Made by a program: the position numbers and the translations under genes. This document shows positions 53,367 to 61,810 of a stretch of DNA of 64,000 nt, in pieces (position 1 is the first letter of the stretch; each line of letters opens with the position of its first letter). Source of the stretch: Salinimonas iocasae (lineage in GTDB: Bacteria; Pseudomonadota; Gammaproteobacteria; Enterobacterales; Alteromonadaceae); assembly GCF_006228385.1 (NCBI RefSeq), contig NZ_CP039852.1, positions 3,054,001 to 3,118,000 on the forward strand, given 5' to 3'. Below the pieces are notes generated by a model. That model was not told where the DNA came from. It did not search any database and saw only the letters and a program-made list of their open reading frames with translations.

Positions 53367-53861
53367 TTAACTCTGACTCAGCGATTGCATAAACGTCAAC
53401 TGAATAAGCTCAGCATCCGAGCTCGCGCGATGACGCCTGTCATTAAACTGCGCCAGCAGCTCCTCCTTGACCTTATCCCAAACATCCATTTGCCGCTCTT
53501 TCAGTAAAAAGTCGAGGGAAGATACCCGGAAATTCATCGATACACCGGCTGCGTCAAATAGCTTAATCAGCCAGGGGTAATCCACAACCCAGCCATCACA
53601 ATATACGGTAGGCGTATCGATAAAATCATTGAGCTTTTGACAGACTTCGGTAGCGGCCTGCCCGTACGTATACAGATCATCCCGACTGATACCGTGCAAC
53701 TGCTGCGCCTGTTCATCCCAGTGATGCCAGTCGTCGGCGGGTTTTATCAGACTGCAGAACCGTTCACCGTCGGCACGAATTACGCCGACCTCTACCGGGT
53801 AACTTTGCGCACCGAATCCAGAGGCTTCTACATCAATAATTGTCGGGGGTAACTGCGACAT
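53367..53861 (-). CDS. DnaQ-like 3'-5' exonuclease domain protein
   Basis: The 164-residue DEDDh-type exonuclease has Exo I IIDVEASGFG (D-x-E), Exo II VYCDGWVVDYPWL (Asp) and Exo III HRASSDAELIQL (His and Asp). All four metal/catalytic acids are visible. The start at 53861 follows AGGAG with long spacing; a longer frame begins 15 codons upstream. Single-domain proteins of this kind degrade or trim small DNA or RNA; the target is unknown. Confidence 0.82.
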   Translation of the reverse strand: MSQLPPTIIDVEASGFGAQSYPVEVGVIRADGERFCSLIKPADDWHHWDEQAQQLHGISRDDLYTYGQAATEVCQKLNDFIDTPTVYCDGWVVDYPWLIKLFDAAGVSMNFRVSSLDFLLKERQMDVWDKVKEELLAQFNDRRHRASSDAELIQLTFMQSLSQS

Positions 53862-54041
53862 ATGTGCGTATTCTCCTGAAGCGTTCACTGAAAAATTCAC
53901 ACACACTGGCGTGACCGGACTAAAAAAATAACAACACCAAACTGCAAAACTGCGGTAAATTCACACCATAAGTATAATTGTCATACACAGGGAAGGCGCT
54001 ATGCTTCTTATACCTAAATTTTTTGTCAGAATGATATTTTG

Positions 54042-55232
54042 ATGGCTGTCCGTAATTATTTGTTTCTCATCTGCTTATTACTGTCTTTTAATGTAGTGGG
54101 ATCGGTGCAGGCAGCCGCGCCATCACAGTCACCGCTAGTTATCGCGGTCGATGCTGATTTCAGTACGGTTGCTGCCGAAGGGGGGGAAGCCATCTTTCGT
54201 GGTGCCCAGCTGGCAGTAGATGAGATAAATCAACAAGGCGGGTTGCTCGGACATCCTGTACAGCTGATTCGTTCTGACCACAGAGGAAATCCTGGCCGGG
54301 GTATCGCTAATATCAATAAGCTGGCAGAGACCGACAACTTGCTGGCCGTTGTGGGCGGCGTTCACACGCCTGTTGCCATGGCTCAGCTGGATGCGATTCA
54401 TAAGCATAATCTGCTGTATCTGGGCGCGTGGGCAGCGGGAACGCCAGTAGTTGAAAATGGCTACGCACCCAACAATGTATTCAGAGTATCCATTCGTGAC
54501 AGCGAAGCAGCCAGTGTGCTGCTACAGCATGCCCGCTCGCGGGGGCTTAAGCGGGTAGCGCTGGTACTTGAGCGTACTGGCTGGGGGCGCTCGAATTATG
54601 ACTCTTTGCATAAGGCGGCCGCCGAACTGGATATCGAAATCGTCAAAGTTACCTGGATTAACTGGCAACAGGCAACGTTTGAACAGGATGCTGGCGCTAT
54701 CGCTGATACCAATGCGCAAGCCATCATCTTAGTGGCTAATGCCCCTGAAGCGGCGGTGGTAACACGCGCTGTACACAAGCAATTTTCAACGCCACTGCCT
54801 ATTATTGCCCATTGGGGGCTGGCAGGCGGGGACTTTGTGTCGATGGTTTCTTTGCCTGTGCTCGCAGCCATGGATATTAATGTTATTCAGACATTTAGTT
54901 TTTTACACCAGACAAAGGCTCAGGCGCGATCACTTTTCTCCCAATATAAGAAGCGATACGGAACGGATATTTCTGCTGATTCGGTGCCGGCTGTAGTAGG
55001 CCTTGCTCATGCTTATGATGTAGTCAACCTTCTGGCTGCTGCGGTTAAGCGTGCCGAGTGTATCAATACAGATGCTGTGCGCGATGCTCTGGAAAACCTG
55101 CCCGCTTTAAAAGGCGTAGTGAAAACCTATGAACCCGCTTTTACTTCAACGCGACATGATGCACTATGGGCTGATGATTATTTCATGTCACGTTTTGATA
55201 AAATGGGGAACCTGATTCCCTATAAGAGATAA
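54042..55232 (+). CDS. Periplasmic binding protein of the Leu/Ile/Val (branched-chain) type
   Basis: The 396-residue protein has a signal peptide (MAVRNYLFLICLLLSFNVVGSVQA) and the Peripla_BP_6 fold: VIAVDADFSTVAAEGGEAIFRGAQLAVDEINQQGGLLGHPVQLI, then VVGGVHTPVAMAQL and GLKRVALVLERTGWGRSNYDSL. No transporter genes follow; instead the stop is 3 bases before a hybrid sensor kinase, so I infer that it senses a ligand for that kinase. The start ATG 54042 is preferred over the adjacent TTG. Confidence 0.88.
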   Translation: MAVRNYLFLICLLLSFNVVGSVQAAAPSQSPLVIAVDADFSTVAAEGGEAIFRGAQLAVDEINQQGGLLGHPVQLIRSDHRGNPGRGIANINKLAETDNLLAVVGGVHTPVAMAQLDAIHKHNLLYLGAWAAGTPVVENGYAPNNVFRVSIRDSEAASVLLQHARSRGLKRVALVLERTGWGRSNYDSLHKAAAELDIEIVKVTWINWQQATFEQDAGAIADTNAQAIILVANAPEAAVVTRAVHKQFSTPLPIIAHWGLAGGDFVSMVSLPVLAAMDINVIQTFSFLHQTKAQARSLFSQYKKRYGTDISADSVPAVVGLAHAYDVVNLLAAAVKRAECINTDAVRDALENLPALKGVVKTYEPAFTSTRHDALWADDYFMSRFDKMGNLIPYKR

Positions 55233-55235
55233 TAG

Positions 55236-58073
55236 ATGCCGCACCCAGTATCCCTGGCGGGAAAACTTCAACGCGTTCTTTTCCCCCGGCTGCTCGCCGC
55301 TTTGTTTCTGGTAAGTGGGTTAATCTGTGGTGCCGTCTTGTATTTTGCTCAGGAACAGGTTGCAGAAAGACAACGGCATCATGCAAAAATTCTTCAGGAT
55401 GATATTCAAATCAGTCTGCAAGACGCTCTTCGCCTTTTACAAAGTGTTGCTGATAACGACATCATCGTAAATAGTTTTATTGACTATGAGCAGCGCGACA
55501 CCTACCTGCCACTGTTTTTTCGTACATTAAGACTCACACGCGCTGACTCGTATCGGCTTGCGCTTTATGATTTCGCCGCCCAGCCGATTATTACCAAAAA
55601 CTGGAGCACGCCGCTGCCAGATACATTCGTGCAGCAGTGGCAGTCGAACACGCTTGAGGCAGGCTCCAGAACGGTTGCCGTTACATCCGATGGTGTCATG
55701 CTTGCCGTGCCGGTAAAACTGGGCGATAGCGTGGAAGGCGCACTGGTACTATATGTTGATAAGATTGATGATTTAATCTACGCCCGTGAAAATTCGGCCG
55801 TTCAACTCATCACCGACACTAGCGGCACTATCTTGTATAGCAGTAAAACCGATGTAGTCGCCCGCGGACAGTCTTTAACTGAAAGTCAGTTTACCAACTG
55901 GATTGGTCATACCATGCAGTGGAATGCATTAACAGTGCATAGCCTGGCTCCACTGAGCACGGTCTATCAATCGCTGTTCTGGTTATTGCCACTTCTGTTA
56001 TGCTGTGTTGTAGCCACCGTTTTAATCAGTGTTTATGCCGTAAGACGCTCCGCCAGTCTTGCAGGTGAGACACTGTCATCCCTGCATCATTCGATTGCCG
56101 AAAGTATGCATACTCAAACGGCTTCCCGTTCTGTAGCACCTGCTGATGAAGCTGCTGAGCTTGCCCTCATTCGAAATGCGTTCGATGAGCTTAAAGATAA
56201 CCTGCTTACCATATCGCTTTCCAATCGACAGTTTTCCAATGTTATCGACTCACTGGAAGAGTTACTGGTTGTGCTGGATAAAGATGACAATGTTCTGATG
56301 GCTAACCGCCCTTACAGCGACAGCGCCCAGGCACTTGGTTTTGACCACCAGATGCTCAGTCGCCTAAAAAAAGAGGCCAGCGAGAGCAGCAGCACTATTG
56401 ATAAAATCTATATGAGCAATTCGCAGCAGGAGATAATTATAAAATGGGAGTTGCTACCACTTAGTGACCAGAATAAAAATGTTATTGGCAGCATTCTTAT
56501 CGGTAACAACGTGACAGAACGGCGAAACCTTGAAAGCATGAACAGACTTATGAGCCATGCGATGCAAAGTGCTACCGTGGCTATCGGCATTGCTGAATTT
56601 TCAGCAAACCGGTTATTCATCGTTTACGTCAACGAGTACTTTACCCGCCTGACCGGCTACACCTTAAGCAGTGTGAAAAATAAGCCACTGGTAACCCTTA
56701 CCGGACCACAAACTGACTTACAAAAAGTCGACAATATCAATACACGGATCCACGCTGGTGAATCGGTAGATGAAACCCTGACGCTGTATAAGCAAAACGG
56801 CGATGTTTTCTACACACGCCTGATTCTTACACCCGTGCGTCATAATAAAACGATAACTCACTATGTGGCGTTTTGTCAGGATATCACCGAGCAGGAACAA
56901 ACCCGTCGTTACCTTATTGATGCGAAAACGAAGGCTGAAGAATCAGCCCGCCTGAAGTCCAGCTTTCTGGCCAGCATGAGCCATGAAGTCAGAACACCGC
57001 TACATGGTGTATCAGGCACGTTACAGCTGCTAAATAACACACCGCTGGATGACAAACAGGACTATTATCTGTCTCTGGCGCGGCAAAGTCTGCAAAACCT
57101 TCAGTACATCGTTGATGACATCCTCGATTTTTCAAAGATTGAGGCCGGCCAGCTAAACATTGAGCATATTAATTTTAACCTGCCACTACTTATTTCTACC
57201 GTCACCGCCCAGTATGAGGCGGTGTGTGAACAAAAATCCATTGCCCTTCATACCACTTCACAATTCAGTGACACAACGATGGTGTGTGGTGATCCCGTGC
57301 GATTACGTCAAATACTGGGGAACCTGCTTAGTAATGCGGTAAAGTTCACCGAAAGCGGACAGATAACCACGGAGTTTCTGTTGGAGCAGAATGCGCATGA
57401 ACTCGCCTTGACCGGACGGGTGACTGACTCTGGCATCGGCATTGACAAAGATAAACGCCAGTCGATATTTGAGGTATTTACGCAGGAAGATAGCACCACG
57501 ACCCGGCGTTTCGGCGGCACCGGGCTGGGACTGGCAATCACGCGTCAGCTATGTCAGCTTCTTGGTGGTAATATCGAGGTAGATAGTGAAAAGGGCATCG
57601 GCAGTACTTTTCAGTTCACCGTTAAACTTTTGCCAGCTGTCGACATGGCTGATGCAGGAACAACGATAAATCCTATGCAGCCGGATGCGATTGCCGCACA
57701 GTCTCTTCGCATTCTGTTGGTGGAAGACAATAAGGTAAATCAAATTATCGCCAGGGAGAATTTAAAGCACCATAAACTGATGATGGCAGACACCGGAGAA
57801 GCCGCACTAACAGCCCTAAGACAGGTGAAAAAGCCTTTTGACCTGGTCCTGATGGATTGCCAGATGCCAGTGATGGATGGCTACGAGGCAACCCGCCGAA
57901 TTCGTGCCGGAGAAGCAGGTACAACACATCAGTCGGTGCCGGTAGTGGCACTTACCGCCAATGCAATGAAAGGGGATAAAGAGGCCTGCTTTGAAGCCGG
58001 TATGACCGACTATATCTCCAAACCTTTCACCTCTGAGGATCTGGCCCGCGTACTGGCACGTATATCTGCCTGA
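55236..58073 (+). CDS. Hybrid sensor histidine kinase (periplasmic sensor-PAS-PAS-HisKA-HATPase-REC)
   Basis: The 945-residue protein has one helix near residues 13-36, a periplasmic sensor up to about 245, a second helix (LFWLLPLLLCCVVATVLISVYAV), two PAS-type domains (about 325-415 and 435-560), the H-box SFLASMSHEVRTPLHGV, N-box LLSNAVKFTESG, G-boxes DSGIGIDKD and GGTGLGLAI, and a C-terminal receiver with ILLVEDNKVNQIIA and phosphorylatable Asp in LVLMDCQMPVMDGYEATRRIR. It lacks an Hpt domain, so a separate phosphotransfer protein is expected. Coupled to the preceding binding protein by a 3-base gap. Confidence 0.95.
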   Translation: MPHPVSLAGKLQRVLFPRLLAALFLVSGLICGAVLYFAQEQVAERQRHHAKILQDDIQISLQDALRLLQSVADNDIIVNSFIDYEQRDTYLPLFFRTLRLTRADSYRLALYDFAAQPIITKNWSTPLPDTFVQQWQSNTLEAGSRTVAVTSDGVMLAVPVKLGDSVEGALVLYVDKIDDLIYARENSAVQLITDTSGTILYSSKTDVVARGQSLTESQFTNWIGHTMQWNALTVHSLAPLSTVYQSLFWLLPLLLCCVVATVLISVYAVRRSASLAGETLSSLHHSIAESMHTQTASRSVAPADEAAELALIRNAFDELKDNLLTISLSNRQFSNVIDSLEELLVVLDKDDNVLMANRPYSDSAQALGFDHQMLSRLKKEASESSSTIDKIYMSNSQQEIIIKWELLPLSDQNKNVIGSILIGNNVTERRNLESMNRLMSHAMQSATVAIGIAEFSANRLFIVYVNEYFTRLTGYTLSSVKNKPLVTLTGPQTDLQKVDNINTRIHAGESVDETLTLYKQNGDVFYTRLILTPVRHNKTITHYVAFCQDITEQEQTRRYLIDAKTKAEESARLKSSFLASMSHEVRTPLHGVSGTLQLLNNTPLDDKQDYYLSLARQSLQNLQYIVDDILDFSKIEAGQLNIEHINFNLPLLISTVTAQYEAVCEQKSIALHTTSQFSDTTMVCGDPVRLRQILGNLLSNAVKFTESGQITTEFLLEQNAHELALTGRVTDSGIGIDKDKRQSIFEVFTQEDSTTTRRFGGTGLGLAITRQLCQLLGGNIEVDSEKGIGSTFQFTVKLLPAVDMADAGTTINPMQPDAIAAQSLRILLVEDNKVNQIIARENLKHHKLMMADTGEAALTALRQVKKPFDLVLMDCQMPVMDGYEATRRIRAGEAGTTHQSVPVVALTANAMKGDKEACFEAGMTDYISKPFTSEDLARVLARISA

Positions 58074-58098
58074 AAAATATAAACCGGTTTGCTTTAGC

Positions 58099-58114
58099 TG
58101 GCACAGTATTCGCT
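58099..58114 (+). promoter_or_regulatory. Sigma-54 promoter for the second EPS locus
   Basis: TGGCACAGTATTCGCT has TGGCAC at -24 and GC 12 bases on, with TCGCTT at -12, the same -12 sequence as the export-operon site at 28354. It lies just after the kinase stop and 51 bases before the ATG at 58165. The palindrome AAACCGGTTT (58081-58090) is immediately upstream. Confidence 0.68.
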
Positions 58115-58164
58115 TGGCTACCGTTATTGTTTATTTATTCTGTATCCGGATACACGTTCAGTTT

Positions 58165-58917
58165 ATGACATCTTCCTCACACGACAAACAAGCGGTCAAA
58201 ACCGCGCAGCGACAGGCTGTTCACCTGACTACCAGTGAGCAAGTCCTGCGTATTTCTGCGTTATTAATCGCTGTGGTGATGGGGTTTATCTGTTTGCAAT
58301 CAGGTACAGCATATTTTACCGCCTCACGATCTGCAGAACAGGTTGAGTCATGGTTTACCGGTGATAGCCTGCCTGAGATTAGCACTTTGCAGTCTGTGCA
58401 AAAAAACCTGGAAAGCGTTGATACCGCCCTGCTTGACGACGCCTCAGTAAAAATAGCGCTGGCTAAGCTTTATATTGTCAGGGCGCAGACTCAGACCAGT
58501 GACGTATATTACGAAGCTGCCCGTAAAGCAATATCTGATGCCAGACTGATGCAGCCCAGTCACTTTGAGGCGCTGGCATTACAGGTTTTTCTGGATGATT
58601 ATCTGAAGCAAAATGACGAAGATACGTTTGCTGCAATGTCGACGCTGTTAAACCTGGCCCCTTATGAAAAGAATGTTCAGCAGCTTGTTGGTCCGATAAT
58701 GATTAAACGCTGGTATGAACTTCCCGGTGAGTTACAACAAGCTGGTGAGAAGTTAATGACCAGCGCACTGCGGGAGCCCGAAACCAGAGAACAGATGCTC
58801 TCGGCAATGGCGCGATACAAGGTCGCTGCACCTTTCAGTTGTTGCTCGCCAAACAAGGCGACGTCTGCAAGATTACGTATGCTGGAGGCTGAAGCGGCTA
58901 ATGCCACCTACCGGTAA
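58165..58917 (+). CDS. Membrane-anchored helical (TPR-like) protein beside an O-antigen ligase
   Basis: The 250-residue protein has a single helix near residues 31-53 (ISALLIAVVMGFICLQSGTAYF) followed by a periplasmic part of helical pairs (for example DASVKIALAKLYIVRAQTQTSDVYYEAARKAISDARLMQPSHFEALALQVFLDDYL), which looks like TPR/SEL1-type repeats. I do not recognise the family. The start at 58165 is downstream of the sigma-54 site; the longest frame begins inside the promoter. It overlaps the ligase gene by 17 bases, so the two probably work together. Confidence 0.65.
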   Translation: MTSSSHDKQAVKTAQRQAVHLTTSEQVLRISALLIAVVMGFICLQSGTAYFTASRSAEQVESWFTGDSLPEISTLQSVQKNLESVDTALLDDASVKIALAKLYIVRAQTQTSDVYYEAARKAISDARLMQPSHFEALALQVFLDDYLKQNDEDTFAAMSTLLNLAPYEKNVQQLVGPIMIKRWYELPGELQQAGEKLMTSALREPETREQMLSAMARYKVAAPFSCCSPNKATSARLRMLEAEAANATYR

Positions 58918-60295
58918 TTATCATCCCGTCGATAAGCTCGCGCGATTTTTTCTTTATTTTATCCTCATCGTTTCGCCCTGGCTGCATGGCGCAGAGCTGG
59001 AATGGGAACAGCTTTTCACAGCAGCAGGCATTTTCATTGTATTGCTGTTTATTCTTACATCCAGACATGTGCCGCTCATCACTGAGAAGCAGGCTGTGCC
59101 AATTATATGCCTGTTCGCACTTTGGCTGGCATACTGTACTTTGTATCTTATCCCTCTTCCCCATGATGTTATAAAGTTCATCAGCCCGGCGACCTCTGAC
59201 TGGCATACACAGGTAGATATGGCCAGTGCCGGCTACCTTTCTGTCTACCGGCAGGCATCTTTAATTGAGCTTTTAAAATACGGTGCTTTGGTGGCGCTTT
59301 TTATTATCGTGATTACCCTTTTTAGTAATCTGACAAAGTTGCGTCAACTGGCACTTGTCCTGGTAGCAGGTGGTGTTATCACAGCAATTTACTCTCAGTT
59401 AAACTACCTGACCGGCGGCGACTTTGAACTGGTTTCGGCGATTCCGCCCTGGGACTTCAGTTGGCAGGAGGGGATCAGAGGTACATTTAGTTATAAAAAC
59501 CAATATGCCATGTATATGGTCATGACCCTGTGTGTCGCCGCTGGTTTAACGGCGGACTCAGTGATAACACACCGCAGGGCGAACGGAAAATGGCTAAGCG
59601 CACGCACTGCATGGCTAAGCATTGCCCTTGTTATCCTGATGATAACCTTGCTTAACACCAGCTCTCGTGGCGCGCTGATGGCCGTTATCTTAGCTTCAGT
59701 CATCACTGGCACATTACTCATTGTAAGAAACCGATTCCTGGCTACGCGAATTTTGACCAGAAAAGTAATTCTATGTGGCGCTCTGGCACTGGTTCTTCTG
59801 GGAGCCGGCTTTACCCAGTCGTCCATATACGAGCGGTTTACCAGTCAGAAAATGGAAGATAACGGTCGCTCAATGCTACGTCAGACTGCCATCCAGGTGT
59901 TTGCCGATTACCCGGTAGCAGGTACAGGTCCCGGTACCTATCCATTTGTGCAGCACCAGTACAAACCGTTATTGTTAGGCAATTCGCAAATGTCGAAGCG
60001 TGCGCATAATGACTATCTGGAAACACTGGCAACCCAGGGGGTAGCCGGGTTTATATTACTGTTCCTGCCATTGGCATTAATGTGGTTTATGATGATGCGC
60101 ACCTCGCTAATTACATCAGGAGCCGGACTGTTAATAGGGTGTCAGACTGCGGTTCTTGCTTACCTTATTCAGGCGACATTCGACGTCAATGCCGGTGTCT
60201 ATATTCTCCCTGTTATGTTTATTTTGCTATTGAGTATTGGCTGGAAACTATCAAGTCAGTCACTGAGCGAGCAAGCTACGTTTACCCGCGCGTAA
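58901..60295 (+). CDS. O-antigen ligase family protein
   Basis: The 464-residue protein has about 12 membrane helices with the Wzy_C region in the late periplasmic loop: AGTGPGTYPFVQHQYKP...SKRAHNDYLETLATQGVAGFI, with the conserved Arg/His-Asn-Asp. EGIRGTFSYKNQYAMYMVM and NTSSRGALMAVILAS are further family landmarks. It could polymerise or ligate a polysaccharide. It is a better match to the family than the related membrane protein at 21.6 kb. Its ATG lies 17 bases inside the preceding gene. Confidence 0.88.
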   Translation: MPPTGNYHPVDKLARFFLYFILIVSPWLHGAELEWEQLFTAAGIFIVLLFILTSRHVPLITEKQAVPIICLFALWLAYCTLYLIPLPHDVIKFISPATSDWHTQVDMASAGYLSVYRQASLIELLKYGALVALFIIVITLFSNLTKLRQLALVLVAGGVITAIYSQLNYLTGGDFELVSAIPPWDFSWQEGIRGTFSYKNQYAMYMVMTLCVAAGLTADSVITHRRANGKWLSARTAWLSIALVILMITLLNTSSRGALMAVILASVITGTLLIVRNRFLATRILTRKVILCGALALVLLGAGFTQSSIYERFTSQKMEDNGRSMLRQTAIQVFADYPVAGTGPGTYPFVQHQYKPLLLGNSQMSKRAHNDYLETLATQGVAGFILLFLPLALMWFMMMRTSLITSGAGLLIGCQTAVLAYLIQATFDVNAGVYILPVMFILLLSIGWKLSSQSLSEQATFTRA

Positions 60296-60447
60296 GTCCT
60301 CCCTACCGTTCCATTGGGTCAGGCGTGTGACAATTAACACTTTTTTCACCTTTACATGAACACTAACTGCCTGTTTGTGCGTATGTAAGCCCATATTCAA
60401 TCATTTCTATTTTTGCCCAGAGAAATCAGGCTTAACAGGAGAGTAAG

Positions 60448-61167
60448 ATGTCACACTTTGTTGCACTCAATCCTCATCAGCACCAGAACCTTAAGGTTTT
60501 ACCGGACAAAGTGGCGCAGACTGGCAGTCAGAATCAAACTATTTCCGTAGTGCTGAGTGAATTCAGTGACTTGATTGTGCAATACCCGATTGTGTTTACT
60601 AAAGATCCAGAGTCCGGTCAGTTTGTCTGCTCTGCCTTGCTGGGATTTGAAAAAGGCGAAAACCTGTACTGGCGCAATAATCGCTGGGAAGGATTGTACA
60701 TTCCGGCACAAGTTCAGCGTCGTCCCTTTTACATAGGCCAGCAACACGATGAGGAAGGTGACCATCATCTGGTTTGTGTCAATACCCAGAGCGACGCGGT
60801 CAGTGAAACGGAAGGTGAACCTCTGTTTAGCGAAGATGGTAAACCTACACCTCTTATGGCTGATAAACAGGAACTGTTAGCACTGCTGTTGGAAGGTGAG
60901 CCGCAAACCAAAGCCTTTATCAAAGCACTGGTAGAGCTTGAGTTACTGACACCCATTGCGCTGGATATTGCGTTTATTGATGGTTCGTCAAAGAAAGTGG
61001 AAGGCATTTATACTATTGATGAAGACCGGCTGGCAGGGTTGTATGGAGAAACTGTCGCTATTCTGCATGAACGCGGATTTCTGGCACCAGCCTATACCAT
61101 GCTGGCCTCGCATGCGCATATCTATTCGCTGATTGAGCGAAAAAATAGCAAGCTGTCGAAAAAGTAA
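60448..61167 (+). CDS. SapC family protein
   Basis: The 239-residue protein matches the SapC (S-layer related, peptide-transport annotated) family: HFVALNPHQHQNLKVLPDK at the N-terminus, VVLSEFSDLIVQYPIVFTKDPESGQFVCSALLGFEKGENLY in the middle and LAGLYGETVAILHERGFLAPAYTMLASHAHIYSLIERKN at the end. No signal peptide is seen, so it is likely cytoplasmic. The biochemical role is unknown. AGGAGAG precedes the ATG. Its stop abuts a terminator shared with rnpB. Confidence 0.88.
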   Translation: MSHFVALNPHQHQNLKVLPDKVAQTGSQNQTISVVLSEFSDLIVQYPIVFTKDPESGQFVCSALLGFEKGENLYWRNNRWEGLYIPAQVQRRPFYIGQQHDEEGDHHLVCVNTQSDAVSETEGEPLFSEDGKPTPLMADKQELLALLLEGEPQTKAFIKALVELELLTPIALDIAFIDGSSKKVEGIYTIDEDRLAGLYGETVAILHERGFLAPAYTMLASHAHIYSLIERKNSKLSKK

Positions 61168-61197
61168 AAGAAAAAATAAGCGGCCTTGCCGCTTATT
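61167..61197. terminator. Shared terminator sapC/rnpB
   Basis: AATAAGCGGC-CTT-GCCGCTTATT is a perfect 10-bp stem. On the minus strand it is followed by TTTTTCTTTTAC, so it is chiefly the rnpB terminator. Confidence 0.88.
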
Positions 61198-61203
61198 AAA
61201 ATG

Positions 61204-61552
<349 letters not shown>

Positions 61553-61797
61553 GCGGCGCATTCTACCTGACTTATTCACAAAGTACGACTATAAACGCTT
61601 TTGAATATGACCCGCACTGCCTGATTGTACAAACGAGCGCAGCGATTATTTATTACACTTCGTCGCGGGTCGCATATTCAGTATAGGGCTAAACAACCTC
61701 TATAGATTCATCCGCTTATATAAGATAATCTCAAAAGTAAACTAAAGTAGTAAGGACTTAACAAAAATTTAAAATATAGTAAAAAGGAACTATTCAA
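61553..61797. other. Intergenic region rnpB to the GGDEF-EAL gene
   Basis: About 245 bases. On the minus strand TAGAAT (around 61567-61562) is a plausible -10 for rnpB. The last 100 bases before the response regulator gene are AT-rich. No gene is supported. Confidence 0.4.
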
Positions 61798-61810
61798 ATG
61801 GAAGGTTGGA

